Shown: piece after piece, positions 42,087-50,221 of the stretch
Layout of the letters: each line of letters opens with the position of its first letter
How positions within the stretch are numbered: position 1 is the first letter of the stretch
Source: Actinoplanes siamensis
Lineage (GTDB): Bacteria > Actinomycetota > Actinomycetes > Mycobacteriales > Micromonosporaceae
Direction: 5' to 3'
DNA: 64,000 nt
NCBI RefSeq assembly: GCF_016862395.1
Contig: NZ_BOMW01000015.1
Coordinates: forward strand, 1-64,000
The notes under the pieces: generated by a model
The model's database searches: none
Seen by the model: the letters and a program-made list of their open reading frames with translations, nothing else
What the model was told of the DNA's origin: nothing
Program-made: the position numbers and the translations under genes

Positions 42087-43145
42087 ATGACCGCGGTCGG
42101 CGACTGGCTCGCCCCGGCCCCGGCCCGGCCCGCGCCGTCCGAGCCGCGGATCAGCGGGCTGGTCGCGCTGGTGGCGGTGCTGGGCGGAGTGCTGCCGATC
42201 CTGGTCATGGCGGTGACGTGGGCGACCCGGCCGCAGCCGGTGCGGCGCGAGTCGTCGTGCGCCGACGGGTCGGGGTACGTGGTCGCCGACCGGCCCGGCG
42301 AGAAACGGTACGAACCGGCCGTGCAGTGCAATGCGGCTGGCGCCGCGAATCGCGTCGAGCGGGCCGGGACCGGGCGGTACCGGGTCACGTTCGGCGGGAT
42401 CGGCCGGGACGGCGGCCTCGCGGAGATCACCCCGGTGACCGGTGATGACCGGATCTGCACACTCCCGGAGTGGCGCCCCCGCGGGCACGACGAGCAGGTG
42501 GAGGTGACCTGCTTCGACCGGGCGGGGGCGGCGGCGGACAGCGGGTTCGCGGTCCGGTACCGGTATCGCGGGGAGGGCGCCCTGGCCTATCTGCGGCTCG
42601 GGGATCCGGGACGCAACAGCCAGACGATCGACGACCCGTACAGCCACAACTCGGCGCGCGGGGGCGTGAACTCGGCGGACCGGGAGGACATCGGGTCCTA
42701 TGTGGTCTATTTCGGTCGTCAGGAGGGGGTGTCCGGGGGCGCGGCGCAGGTCGTCGCGGTCGGGGAGGCGCCGGCGGTCTGCGGGGTGCAGCGCTGGTCC
42801 GCCTATCCGGACGGGCGTGCTCTGGCCGTGCGGGTGCGCTGCCGGGACGGCGCCGGGCAGCCGCTGGACTCGCGGTTCGCGGTGTCCTTCGCCGGGGCCG
42901 GTCACGTGGTGGCCGACCGGCCCGCGCAGGCCCGGTACGCGCCGGCCGCGGGCACGGTGGTCACCCGGATCGCTGTGGGCCGGTGGCGGGTGCAGACGCC
43001 GGGGCGGACCGGGAGTGTCCAGGTCACCGCGTACGACAGCGCGGCCGTCTGCGTGGTCGGATCGATATCGGACCTGCGGATCGTATGCCGCGGGACGTCG
43101 GGCAAGCCGGTCGACACCCGGTTCGTCCTGACGACCTGGCGGTAG
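42087..43145 (+). CDS. Membrane-anchored protein with three internal repeats
   Basis: A 352-residue protein from ATG 42087 (a TTG at 42024, overlapping the upstream stop, would add 21 residues). One helix (residues ~24-45) anchors it; the rest is extracytoplasmic. Three repeats of ~85-110 residues each run from a GYVVADRP-like opening through GRYRVTFGG / GSYVVYFGR / GRWRVQTPG to a closing D-S-G-F-A-V, D-S-R-F-A-V or D-T-R-F-V-L strand. Each repeat has one or two conserved Cys (VC-G/VxW, VxC), probably disulfides. No known family is recognised; a secreted binding or structural role is a guess. Confidence 0.75.
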   Translation: MTAVGDWLAPAPARPAPSEPRISGLVALVAVLGGVLPILVMAVTWATRPQPVRRESSCADGSGYVVADRPGEKRYEPAVQCNAAGAANRVERAGTGRYRVTFGGIGRDGGLAEITPVTGDDRICTLPEWRPRGHDEQVEVTCFDRAGAAADSGFAVRYRYRGEGALAYLRLGDPGRNSQTIDDPYSHNSARGGVNSADREDIGSYVVYFGRQEGVSGGAAQVVAVGEAPAVCGVQRWSAYPDGRALAVRVRCRDGAGQPLDSRFAVSFAGAGHVVADRPAQARYAPAAGTVVTRIAVGRWRVQTPGRTGSVQVTAYDSAAVCVVGSISDLRIVCRGTSGKPVDTRFVLTTWR

Positions 43146-43154
43146 GCCCGCCAC

Positions 43155-43183
43155 CGCCGGCCGGGAGCAGGAGGAGGCCGGCG
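43155..43183 (+). terminator. Inverted repeat downstream of the repeat protein
   Basis: CGCCGGCC (43155-43162) and GGCCGGCG (43176-43183) pair perfectly across a 13-base loop, 10 bp after the stop. There is no T-run, so it is a candidate terminator between convergent genes. The following bases up to 43360 show no gene. Confidence 0.35.
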
Positions 43184-43360
43184 TACTGTCGCGGGGCGTC
43201 CGGGAACGGCGGACGGCCGCAGCCGGCAGGGCGACGTGCCGGGCCACCGGCAGGGGCGGCGCGGGCACGGAAGAACTCATTGCGGTACGGGCGTACCGCG
43301 CCGCCGCGGCGGAATCGCCGGCCCTGGGCGGGGCGGGGCCGGCGGCCGTACCGGTGGCGA

Positions 43361-45040
43361 TCAGACGGCCGGGACCAGCGGCCGGGCCGGCAGCAGTGGG
43401 ACCGCCTCGGGTGGCACCGGCCGGTTCAGGTGGTACCCCTGCAGCAGGTCGACACCGGCCCGGGCCAGGTCGGCCGCGGTCGGCTCGTCCTCGACGCCCT
43501 CCGCGACCACCTTCATGCCCAGCGACTTCGCGATCGCGATGACCGAGTCGATGATCGTCGCGTGGGCCGGCGAGTCGTGCATCCGCACCACGAACGACCG
43601 GTCGATCTTGAGTTCGTCGATCGGCAGGCGGGGCAGCAGGCCGAGTGAGGTGTACCCGGTGCCGAAGTCGTCGATGGCCACCCGGACGCCGCGCAGGCGC
43701 AGCTCGGCGAGCTGGGCGGCGACCTCGTCCGGGTGGGTGAGCACCGCGGTCTCGGTGATCTCGACGGTGAGCAGGTCGGCCGGGACGCGCTCCAACCGCA
43801 GCACGGCCAGGATGGTCGGGACCGCGCGGTCCTGGGCCAGGTACGCGGCCGGCAGGTTCACCGACACCGGCACGTGATGACCGGCCCGCCGCCAGAGCGC
43901 GGCCTGGTGCAACGCCTCGGCCAGCACCCAGTCGGTCAACTCCAGGATCACGTCGGAGCGCTCCGCGTCGGGCAGGAAGAGGCCCGGTGGGAGCAGGCCG
44001 CGCTGCGGATGCTGCCAGCGGACCAGCGCCTCGACGCCGTTCATCGCGCGGCTGGTCGCGTCGTGCAGCGGCTGGTAGTGCAGCCGCAGGTGCCCGCTGC
44101 GCAGGCCGCCGCGCAGCTCGGTGAGCTGGCGCAGGTCGACCCGCTGGGTGGTGTCCAGGCCGGCCGTCCACTCGACCACGCCGGTGCGCTCCTGCTTGGC
44201 GCGGCGCATCGCGGTGGCGGCCCGGCGCTGCAGGACCTGGATGTCGTGGTGGTCGGCCGGGGTGACGCCGATGCTGACCTCGACGCCGATCGGCAGCCCG
44301 TCGATCTGGTGCGGGCCGCGGATGCCGGCCGCGATGTGCCGGCCCATGCTCTGCAGGGTGTGCCCGGCCGGCAGGTCGGAGAGCAGCACCAGGAACTGGT
44401 CGCCGTCCAGGCGGGCGGCCAGGTCGCCGGCGCCGCGGGCGGCCCGCAGCGCGACAGCGACCCGGTGCAGCAGCGTGTCCGCGCCGTGGTGGCCGAGCAC
44501 GTCGTTGGCGTCCTGGAATCGGTCCAGGCCCAGGTGCAGCACGGCGGCCAGGCGGCCGTCGTCCAGCCGGCGCTGGCCCTCGGCCGTGATCATGCTGCGG
44601 TTCGGCAGGCCGGTGAGCGGGTCGGTGCGCGACAGCTTGGCGTACCGGCCGGCCATCGCGGTCAGCAGGTCCATCACCGGCGCGATCCCGTAGCGGCCGT
44701 CCGGCCAGGTGACCAGCACCGGCTCCGCGCGTTCGCGGCCTGGGCGGGCCAGGGCGGCCTCGGCCGCCACGTCGATGTCCGCGTCGGCGGGCAGCGTGAG
44801 CGAGCCCGCCGGTGAGAGGTCGCCGACCGTGAGGGGCAGGACCAGCCGGCCGGCCGTGGCCCGGTCCAGCGAGCCCCGGCTGATCAGGCGGGGGCCGGCG
44901 GCGGTCGCCACGATCACGCCGGGGACGTGCTCGTCGCGGCTCAGCGCCGTCTCCACCTCGCTGACCGGGGTGTCGGCCGGCCGCGGAGTGGTCGGGATGG
45001 CCAGCTCACCGAGCTTGCCGGGCAGGCGCGGCGCGCTCAC
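43361..45040 (-). CDS. EAL-domain c-di-GMP phosphodiesterase with degenerate GGDEF domain
   Basis: A 559-residue cytoplasmic protein from GTG 45040, which overlaps the upstream PAS gene stop by 4 bp. A short N-terminal region with CBS-like features (LVLPLTVGDLSPAG) precedes a GGDEF domain (~170-320) whose signature is ARLDGDQF instead of RxGGDEF, so cyclase activity is unlikely. The EAL domain (~330-550) keeps GVEALVRWQHP, VEITETAVL, AIDDFGTGYTSLG, KIDRSFV and AEGVED, consistent with an active phosphodiesterase. The degenerate GGDEF may act as a GTP sensor. It is probably controlled by the coupled PAS protein. Confidence 0.92.
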   Translation of the reverse strand: MSAPRLPGKLGELAIPTTPRPADTPVSEVETALSRDEHVPGVIVATAAGPRLISRGSLDRATAGRLVLPLTVGDLSPAGSLTLPADADIDVAAEAALARPGRERAEPVLVTWPDGRYGIAPVMDLLTAMAGRYAKLSRTDPLTGLPNRSMITAEGQRRLDDGRLAAVLHLGLDRFQDANDVLGHHGADTLLHRVAVALRAARGAGDLAARLDGDQFLVLLSDLPAGHTLQSMGRHIAAGIRGPHQIDGLPIGVEVSIGVTPADHHDIQVLQRRAATAMRRAKQERTGVVEWTAGLDTTQRVDLRQLTELRGGLRSGHLRLHYQPLHDATSRAMNGVEALVRWQHPQRGLLPPGLFLPDAERSDVILELTDWVLAEALHQAALWRRAGHHVPVSVNLPAAYLAQDRAVPTILAVLRLERVPADLLTVEITETAVLTHPDEVAAQLAELRLRGVRVAIDDFGTGYTSLGLLPRLPIDELKIDRSFVVRMHDSPAHATIIDSVIAIAKSLGMKVVAEGVEDEPTAADLARAGVDLLQGYHLNRPVPPEAVPLLPARPLVPAV

Positions 45041-46473
45041 GCCCCGCCGCCCAGCCGATAGCAGGCGCCGTCGACCAGGAACCGGTCGCCGTCGGGGCGC
45101 GGGCGCAGGCGGACCCAGAGCCGGCCACCGCCGGCCGCGGCGCACTCGGCGTCGGCGGGCCGTCCGGCGCGGACGGTCGCCCAGAGCCCGGCGACCCGTA
45201 CCCGGTCGACCGGGTCGACCAGGGCGGTCAGCGCGGGGGCCGGCTCGTCGCCGGCCGCGGTGAACGACAGGCTGGCGACCCGGGCGGCCAGGTCCTCCAG
45301 GTCGCGGCGGCAGGCGTGCTCGCGGGTCCGGTCCAGCAGCATGCCGTCCCAGACGGTGGCGCCTCCGGGCTCGCGGTGCGGGCGCGCGACGCCGTGCAGC
45401 CAGCGCCGTTCACCGTCGCGCCGGATGATCATGCCCTGCCACTCCCAGGGCTCCAGGGTGCCCGCCGACCGCCGGACGGAGTCCAGGTAGGACGGCCGGT
45501 CCTCCTCGGCGATCCGCTCGATGATCTCGCCGGAGGCGGCGACCACCTGGGCCGGTTCGACGCCGTACAGGTCGCGGCAGGCGTCCGAGACGAAGGTGAA
45601 ACCGGACGTGCCGTCCGGCTCGACACGGAACTGGTAGAGCATCCCGGGCGCGTTGTTGACAGTGGTGCGGAACCGTTCCTCGCCGGCGGCCAGCGCGGCC
45701 TCGCTGCGGCGGCGTTCGGTGTCGTCGATGGCGATCGTGCACAGGCCGTAGACCGAGCCGTCCGGGTCGGTCAGCGGGACGCGGGTGACCACGTACTCCC
45801 GGACGTCGTCGCCGAACGGGAGCAGCTCGAGCACGGTCTTGGCGGCGCCGGTCCCGGTCACGGCTATGTCGTGCGCCCGGCTGCCGGCGGCGATCGCGGC
45901 CGGCATCACGTCCTCCTCGCCGCGGCCGACCATGTCGCCGGCGCTGACCTGGAAGACCCGCTCGTACTCGCCGTTGACGAACAGGTAGCGGCCGTCCAGG
46001 TCCTTGGCCGAGATCACCGCGGAGGTGTGCTGCAGGATCGCGGTGACCAGCGTGTTGCTGCGCTGCAGCTCCTGGCGGGCCTGGTGCCACTCGGTCTGGT
46101 CGGAGATGAACGCGCAGAAGCCGTCCGGGCCCAGCGAGTCCAGGTTCATCGTGATGCTCAGCTCGGAGCCGTCCCGGTGCACGGCCGGCACCTCGAAGCG
46201 GTGCGTGATGTCCGGGCCGTCACCCATGGCCACCCGGCGGGCGAACCCGGCGTTGTGCCCGGAGCGCAGCGGGGCGGGGACGATGGTGTCGGCCAGGGAA
46301 CGGCCGATCACCTCGTCCCGGGGCCAGCCGAACAGCCGCTCGGCGGCCGGGTTCCAGTCCTGGATCAGGCCGTCACGGTCGACCTGGACATACGCCAGCG
46401 AGCTCGCGTCGACGGCCCGGAACCGGCCGTCGGCGGCCACCGGCTGCTCGGTGATCTGAGAGGCGCTGAACAC
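45037..46473 (-). CDS. Multi-PAS sensor protein coupled to the EAL protein
   Basis: A 478-residue soluble protein with three PAS domains: ~25-135 (YVQVDRDGLIQDWNPAAERLFGW, DEVIGRSLADTIVP), ~145-260 (ISAKDLDGRYLFVNGEYERVF) and ~275-395 (YQFRVEPDGTSGFTFVSDACRD, PYLDSVRR-like). A C-terminal ~80-residue region without a known output domain follows. It lacks a kinase, cyclase or phosphodiesterase domain, so it likely relays a signal by contact to the EAL protein whose start overlaps its stop. Ligands of the PAS domains cannot be inferred. Confidence 0.88.
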   Translation of the reverse strand: MFSASQITEQPVAADGRFRAVDASSLAYVQVDRDGLIQDWNPAAERLFGWPRDEVIGRSLADTIVPAPLRSGHNAGFARRVAMGDGPDITHRFEVPAVHRDGSELSITMNLDSLGPDGFCAFISDQTEWHQARQELQRSNTLVTAILQHTSAVISAKDLDGRYLFVNGEYERVFQVSAGDMVGRGEEDVMPAAIAAGSRAHDIAVTGTGAAKTVLELLPFGDDVREYVVTRVPLTDPDGSVYGLCTIAIDDTERRRSEAALAAGEERFRTTVNNAPGMLYQFRVEPDGTSGFTFVSDACRDLYGVEPAQVVAASGEIIERIAEEDRPSYLDSVRRSAGTLEPWEWQGMIIRRDGERRWLHGVARPHREPGGATVWDGMLLDRTREHACRRDLEDLAARVASLSFTAAGDEPAPALTALVDPVDRVRVAGLWATVRAGRPADAECAAAGGGRLWVRLRPRPDGDRFLVDGACYRLGGGA

Positions 46474-46510
46474 CCCCGTCTCATCGGGCCCCCGGTGGCC
46501 GACCTGAGCG

Positions 46511-46735
46511 TTAACCGAGCTGGAACACCGTGCCGGTGCGGCCGATGGCGAGCACGCCCGCGGCCACGCGCAGGTGGGCGGCCGTCCGGATGGTCACGCC
46601 GCCGCGGGCCGGGACCCGGACCACAGGCGTGCCCTCGGTGTCCAGCACCACGGCGGCGCCGTCGATCCGGACGAAGAGCGCCGGCTTGTCGACCGGCTGG
46701 ATGTCGGGGATGTTCCCGGTGCCGGGAGCTAGGCA
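46511..46735 (-). pseudogene. 3' remnant of a hydrolase-like gene next to LacI-type operators
   Basis: The minus-strand frame ending at TAA 46511-46513 reads IPDIQPVDKPALFVRIDGAA, VVLDTEGTPVVRVPARGG and ends GRTGTVFQLG. It has coding character but no ATG, GTG or TTG before residue ~30, and it opens right at a LacI-type palindrome. This looks like the C-terminal tail of a larger protein whose 5' part was deleted up to its control region. The parent family is not recognised; carbohydrate hydrolases are a guess from the operators. Confidence 0.4.
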
Positions 46736-46736
46736 A

Positions 46737-46750
46737 TGTGTACGTAAACA
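46737..46750 (-). promoter_or_regulatory. LacI-family-type operator TGTGTACGTAAACA
   Basis: A 14-bp palindrome with one mismatch and the central CG typical of LacI/GalR-family sites controlling sugar-use genes. It directly abuts the 46511-46735 gene remnant. Confidence 0.5.
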
Positions 46751-46823
46751 TCGATAACTCTCTCAAGAGGTCGGCGTCTATGTTCATGCTGGTGAAACAC
46801 GCGGCCCGGCACCGGGCTGGTCT

Positions 46824-46837
46824 TGTTAGCGTTAACA
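46824..46837 (-). promoter_or_regulatory. LacI-family-type operator TGTTAGCGTTAACA
   Basis: A second 14-bp palindrome with one mismatch, central CG and a TGTTA/TAACA frame, 87 bp from the first. The pair looks like the control region of a carbohydrate gene no longer present in full. Confidence 0.5.
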
Positions 46838-46954
46838 ACGATGACCGTCCCGGGCTCGATTTCCGGACCGGCCCCGGGTTGCACCCTCCGTGCCGGCCGC
46901 GGGGATCCGGCCGGCCCCGCGGGGGTGTCTCCGAGATCCGCGTCGGACATCGAC

Positions 46955-46976
46955 GTTCATCCTTCGTTCATCCGGA
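46955..46976 (+). promoter_or_regulatory. PHO box (PhoP-binding direct repeats) before phoX
   Basis: Two adjacent 11-bp units, GTTCATCCTTC (46955-46965) and GTTCATCCGGA (46966-46976), match the actinobacterial PhoP direct-repeat unit GTTCAYC with 11-bp period. The site lies 78 bp upstream of the PhoX start, so phosphate-starvation induction is expected. Confidence 0.75.
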
Positions 46977-47053
46977 TCTGGTGGCTGCCGTATCCGGCTT
47001 CCATACTCTCCGGGAGCCCGCCTTCCACAGCGGACCACACGAGGGAGAACTTC

Positions 47054-49153
47054 ATGACGGACAAGCCTCGCCGCCTCCTGCCGATGCTGGGACACAGCGG
47101 CGGCAGCCGGGACGCGATGACCTGTCTCTACCGGTGCGGCAACGCGTGTGACCACCCCGTCGCCAACCGGTCCGGCAACGCCTACCTCGCAGACGTCGTC
47201 AGCGCCGAGCTCAGCCGCCGTGGCGTGATCCGCGCCGGAGCGGTCGGCGGCCTGGTGCTCGGCTTCGGCGCCGCCGCGGCGGCGAGCCCGGCGGCGGCGG
47301 CCGCCCCGGTCGCGGAGACGCTCAGCACCGGGCGTACCAGGGCCGGCGCCCTCACCTTCCAGGCGGTCGCCCCGAACACCCGGGACGCGGTGACCGTCCC
47401 GCCCGGCTACCAGACCTCCGTGGTGATCCGCTGGGGCGACCCGGTGCTCGCCGGCGCCCCGGCGTTCGACGTGCGGCAGCAGACCGCGGCGCGCCAGTCG
47501 CGGCAGTTCGGGTACAACAACGACTTCGTCGGCGTGCTGCCGCTGCCCGGTCGCGACGACCGGGCGCTGCTCGTGGTGAACCACGAGTACACCAACGAGG
47601 AGCTGATGTTCCCCGGCTTCACCGGCCCGGACGCGCTCACCGTCGAGCAGCTCGAGGTGGCCATGGCGGCGCACGGCCTGTCCGTGGTGGAGATCGAGCG
47701 GGCCGGCCGCACCGGCCGGTGGACGCCGGTCAAAGGCCGCCACCTGGCGTACAACCGCCGAATCACCGCGCTTGCCACCAGGTTCGAGCTGACCGGACCG
47801 GCCGCCGGCACCGAGGCGCTGCGGACCGCCGCCGACCCGGGTGGCCGTACCGTCATCGGCACCCTGAGCAACTGCTCCGGCGGCATCACCCCGTGGGGCA
47901 CGGTGCTCTCCGGCGAGGAGAACTTCAACCAGTACTTCGTCGGCGCGGATCAGGCGCCCGAGGCCGCGAGGCCGGGGCTGGCCCGGTACGGCATCTCGGC
48001 CACCGCGCGCTACCCGAGCGGCTCGCGCAAGTGGGACCGCGCGCAGGAACGCTTCGACCTGGCCAAGCATCCGAACGAGGCGAACCGGTTCGGCTGGATC
48101 GTCGAGGTGGACCCGTTCGACCCCGACTCCACCCCGCGCAAGCACACCGCGATGGGCCGGTTCAAGCACGAGGGCGCGAACGTCGTCGTCGCCAGGAGCG
48201 GGCACGTCGTCGCGTACATGGGCGACGACGAGCGGTTCGAGTACCTGTACAAGTTCGTCTCGGAGAAGAAGTTCCTGCCGGGCCGCTCGCAGCTGGCCCG
48301 CCAGCACAACCTGACGCTGCTGGAGTCCGGCACGCTTTACGTCGCCAAGGTCACCGGCGACAGTCCGGCCGCGGAGATCGACGGCTCGGGCAAGCTGCCC
48401 GCGGACGGCGGGTTCGACGGCCGGGGCCAGTGGATCAAGCTGGTCTCCGGCAACAAGTCGTACGTCCCCGGGATGACCGCGGCCGACGTGCTGACCTTCA
48501 CCCGCCAGGCGGGCGACGCGGTCGGCGCGACCAAGATGGACCGGCCCGAGGACGTACAGCCGAGCCCGCGGACCGGCAAGATCTATGCGGCGATGACCAA
48601 CAACACCAACCGCGGGGTCGGCGCCAACGCGCCGGTCGACGAGGCCAACCCGCGCCGGGCCAACAGGCACGGCCACATCTTCGAGATCACCGAGGACCAC
48701 GGCGACCACACCGGCACCACCTTCAGCTGGCAGCTGCCGATCGTCTGCGGTGACCCGGCCGCCGCCGACACCTATTTCGGCGGGTACGACAAGAGCGCCG
48801 TCTCACCCATCTCCTGCCCGGACAACGTCGCCTTCGACAGCGCGGGCAACCTGTGGATCTCCACCGACGGCGCGCCCAGCACGCTGCAGACCAACGACGG
48901 CCTGTTCGCGGTGCCGGTCGAGGGCCGGGAGCGAGGGCACCTCAAGCAGTTCCTGACGGTGCCGGTCGGCGCCGAGACCTGCGGCCCGTTCATCACCGCC
49001 GACGAGCGGTCGGTGTTCACCGCGGTCCAGCACCCCGGTGAGATCTCCGGCGCCACCATCGACAAGCCGGCCTCGGTCTGGCCGGACGGCGGCTACGCCA
49101 AGCCCGCCGTGATCGTGACCTGGCGCCCCGACGGCGGCCCGGTCGGCAGCTGA
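47054..49153 (+). CDS. phoX: PhoX-type alkaline phosphatase, Tat-exported
   Basis: A 699-residue secreted Ca/Fe-dependent phosphomonoesterase (DUF839 family). The long n-region with CLYRCGNACDHP, then SRRGVIRAG (residues 54-62) and an Ala-rich hydrophobic stretch form a Tat signal. The mature enzyme has the family blocks LVVNHEYTNEELMFPG, NCSGGITPWGTVLSGEENFNQYF, GRFKHEGANVV, VAYMGDDERFEYLYKFV, DRPEDVQPSP and CPDNVAFDSAGNLWISTDG, which supply the metal-binding acidic residues. It releases phosphate from organic esters outside the cell. GAGGGAGAAC precedes the ATG. A PHO box upstream and a strong terminator downstream mark it as monocistronic. Confidence 0.95.
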   Translation: MTDKPRRLLPMLGHSGGSRDAMTCLYRCGNACDHPVANRSGNAYLADVVSAELSRRGVIRAGAVGGLVLGFGAAAAASPAAAAAPVAETLSTGRTRAGALTFQAVAPNTRDAVTVPPGYQTSVVIRWGDPVLAGAPAFDVRQQTAARQSRQFGYNNDFVGVLPLPGRDDRALLVVNHEYTNEELMFPGFTGPDALTVEQLEVAMAAHGLSVVEIERAGRTGRWTPVKGRHLAYNRRITALATRFELTGPAAGTEALRTAADPGGRTVIGTLSNCSGGITPWGTVLSGEENFNQYFVGADQAPEAARPGLARYGISATARYPSGSRKWDRAQERFDLAKHPNEANRFGWIVEVDPFDPDSTPRKHTAMGRFKHEGANVVVARSGHVVAYMGDDERFEYLYKFVSEKKFLPGRSQLARQHNLTLLESGTLYVAKVTGDSPAAEIDGSGKLPADGGFDGRGQWIKLVSGNKSYVPGMTAADVLTFTRQAGDAVGATKMDRPEDVQPSPRTGKIYAAMTNNTNRGVGANAPVDEANPRRANRHGHIFEITEDHGDHTGTTFSWQLPIVCGDPAAADTYFGGYDKSAVSPISCPDNVAFDSAGNLWISTDGAPSTLQTNDGLFAVPVEGRERGHLKQFLTVPVGAETCGPFITADERSVFTAVQHPGEISGATIDKPASVWPDGGYAKPAVIVTWRPDGGPVGS

Positions 49154-49158
49154 CCCCC

Positions 49159-49197
49159 GGGGAGCGGGCCCGGCGGCGCCGCGGCCCGCTCCCCTTT
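49159..49197 (+). terminator. Rho-independent terminator after phoX
   Basis: GGGGAGCGGGCC (49159-49170) pairs perfectly with GGCCCGCTCCCC (49183-49194) around a 12-base GC-rich loop and is followed by TTT. This is the clearest terminator in the window. It ends only 2-3 bases before the next gene's possible first ATG (49199), so the next gene needs its own promoter or starts at 49208. Confidence 0.8.
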
Positions 49198-49198
49198 A

Positions 49199-50146
49199 AT
49201 GGGCCACATGAAGATCCTGCTGCCCGACTCCGTGGAACTCGACATCACCCTGCCGGCCGGCGTCACCGGCGTGGTCTACGCGACCGGCGAGCCGATCCCC
49301 GGGCCGCACACCGACGCCGAGGCGCTGGTCGTCTGGGGCAACCCGGCGGGGCAGCTGGCCGACGCGGCCCGCCGCCTGACCAGGCTGCGCTGGGTGCAGA
49401 CGCTGGCCGCCGGCCCGGACGCGGTGCTGGCGGCCGGCTTCGGGCCGGAGGTCACCGTCACCGCCGGCCTGGGGTTGCACGACCGGACCGTCGCCGAGCA
49501 CACCCTGGCCCTGGCGCTGGCCGCCGCGCGCCGGCTGAACCTGCTGGTCCGGGCGCAGATCGGGCACCGCTGGGCGGGCGAGCTGGGTGGGCTGCAACCG
49601 GTGCGGGACACCGGCTCGTTCCGGACGCTGCGGGACGCGCACGTGGTGATCTGGGGCTTCGGCGGGATCGCCGGCACGCTGGCGCCGCTGCTCGCCGCGC
49701 TCGGCGCCCGGGTCACCGGGGTGGCCCGCACCGCCGGGCAGCGGCACGGGTTCCCGGTGGTGACCGCCGGGGACCTGCCGGAGCTGCTGCCCACGGCGGA
49801 CGTGCTGATCTCGGTCCTGCCGGCGACGGCGGAGACCGTACACCTGATCGGGTCTGCTGTTCTCGATCTTCTGCCGGCGCACGCCTGGGTGATCAACGTC
49901 GGTCGTGGCAGCACCCTCGACGAGACGGCCCTGCTGGCCGCGCTGCGCTCCGGGCGGCTGGCCGGCGCGGCCCTGGACGTCTTCGAGACCGAGCCGCTGC
50001 CCGCGGACTCCGGCCTCTGGGACGAGCCGAACGTGATCATCTCGCCGCACGCCGCCGGTGGCCGCCCGCTCGGCGCGCCCGCGCTGATCGCGGAAAACCT
50101 GGCGGCCTTCCGGGACGGCCGCCCCCTGCGGAACCGCGTCGCCTAG
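49199..50146 (+). CDS. D-isomer specific 2-hydroxyacid dehydrogenase
   Basis: A 315-residue NAD(P)-dependent oxidoreductase that interconverts 2-keto and D-2-hydroxy acids. The Rossmann motif is HVVIWGFGGIAGTLAPLLAALG (GxGxxG with Gly-Gly variant), followed by VINVGRGSTLDETAL, AALDVFETEPLP (catalytic Glu) and SPHAAGG (catalytic His). The catalytic Arg precedes in GRG. Length is typical. The ATG at 49199 gives MGHMKILLPD; ATG 49208 (MKILLPD) is more likely because the terminator occupies the sequence upstream. The substrate is not predictable. Confidence 0.92.
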   Translation: MGHMKILLPDSVELDITLPAGVTGVVYATGEPIPGPHTDAEALVVWGNPAGQLADAARRLTRLRWVQTLAAGPDAVLAAGFGPEVTVTAGLGLHDRTVAEHTLALALAAARRLNLLVRAQIGHRWAGELGGLQPVRDTGSFRTLRDAHVVIWGFGGIAGTLAPLLAALGARVTGVARTAGQRHGFPVVTAGDLPELLPTADVLISVLPATAETVHLIGSAVLDLLPAHAWVINVGRGSTLDETALLAALRSGRLAGAALDVFETEPLPADSGLWDEPNVIISPHAAGGRPLGAPALIAENLAAFRDGRPLRNRVA

Positions 50147-50151
50147 CGTGG

Positions 50152-50164
50152 CTGTGTAACACAG
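50152..50164 (+). promoter_or_regulatory. Palindrome CTGTGTAACACAG between dehydrogenase and histidine kinase genes
   Basis: A perfect 6-bp-arm palindrome around a central A (CTGTGT-A-ACACAG), just after the dehydrogenase stop and ~58 bp before the kinase start. It has the size of an operator for a small dimeric regulator. Confidence 0.35.
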
Positions 50165-50221
50165 AACGGACCTTTTCGACTGCTGGGCACCGGACCGCGG
50201 GCCGCGGCCCGGCAGGCCGGC

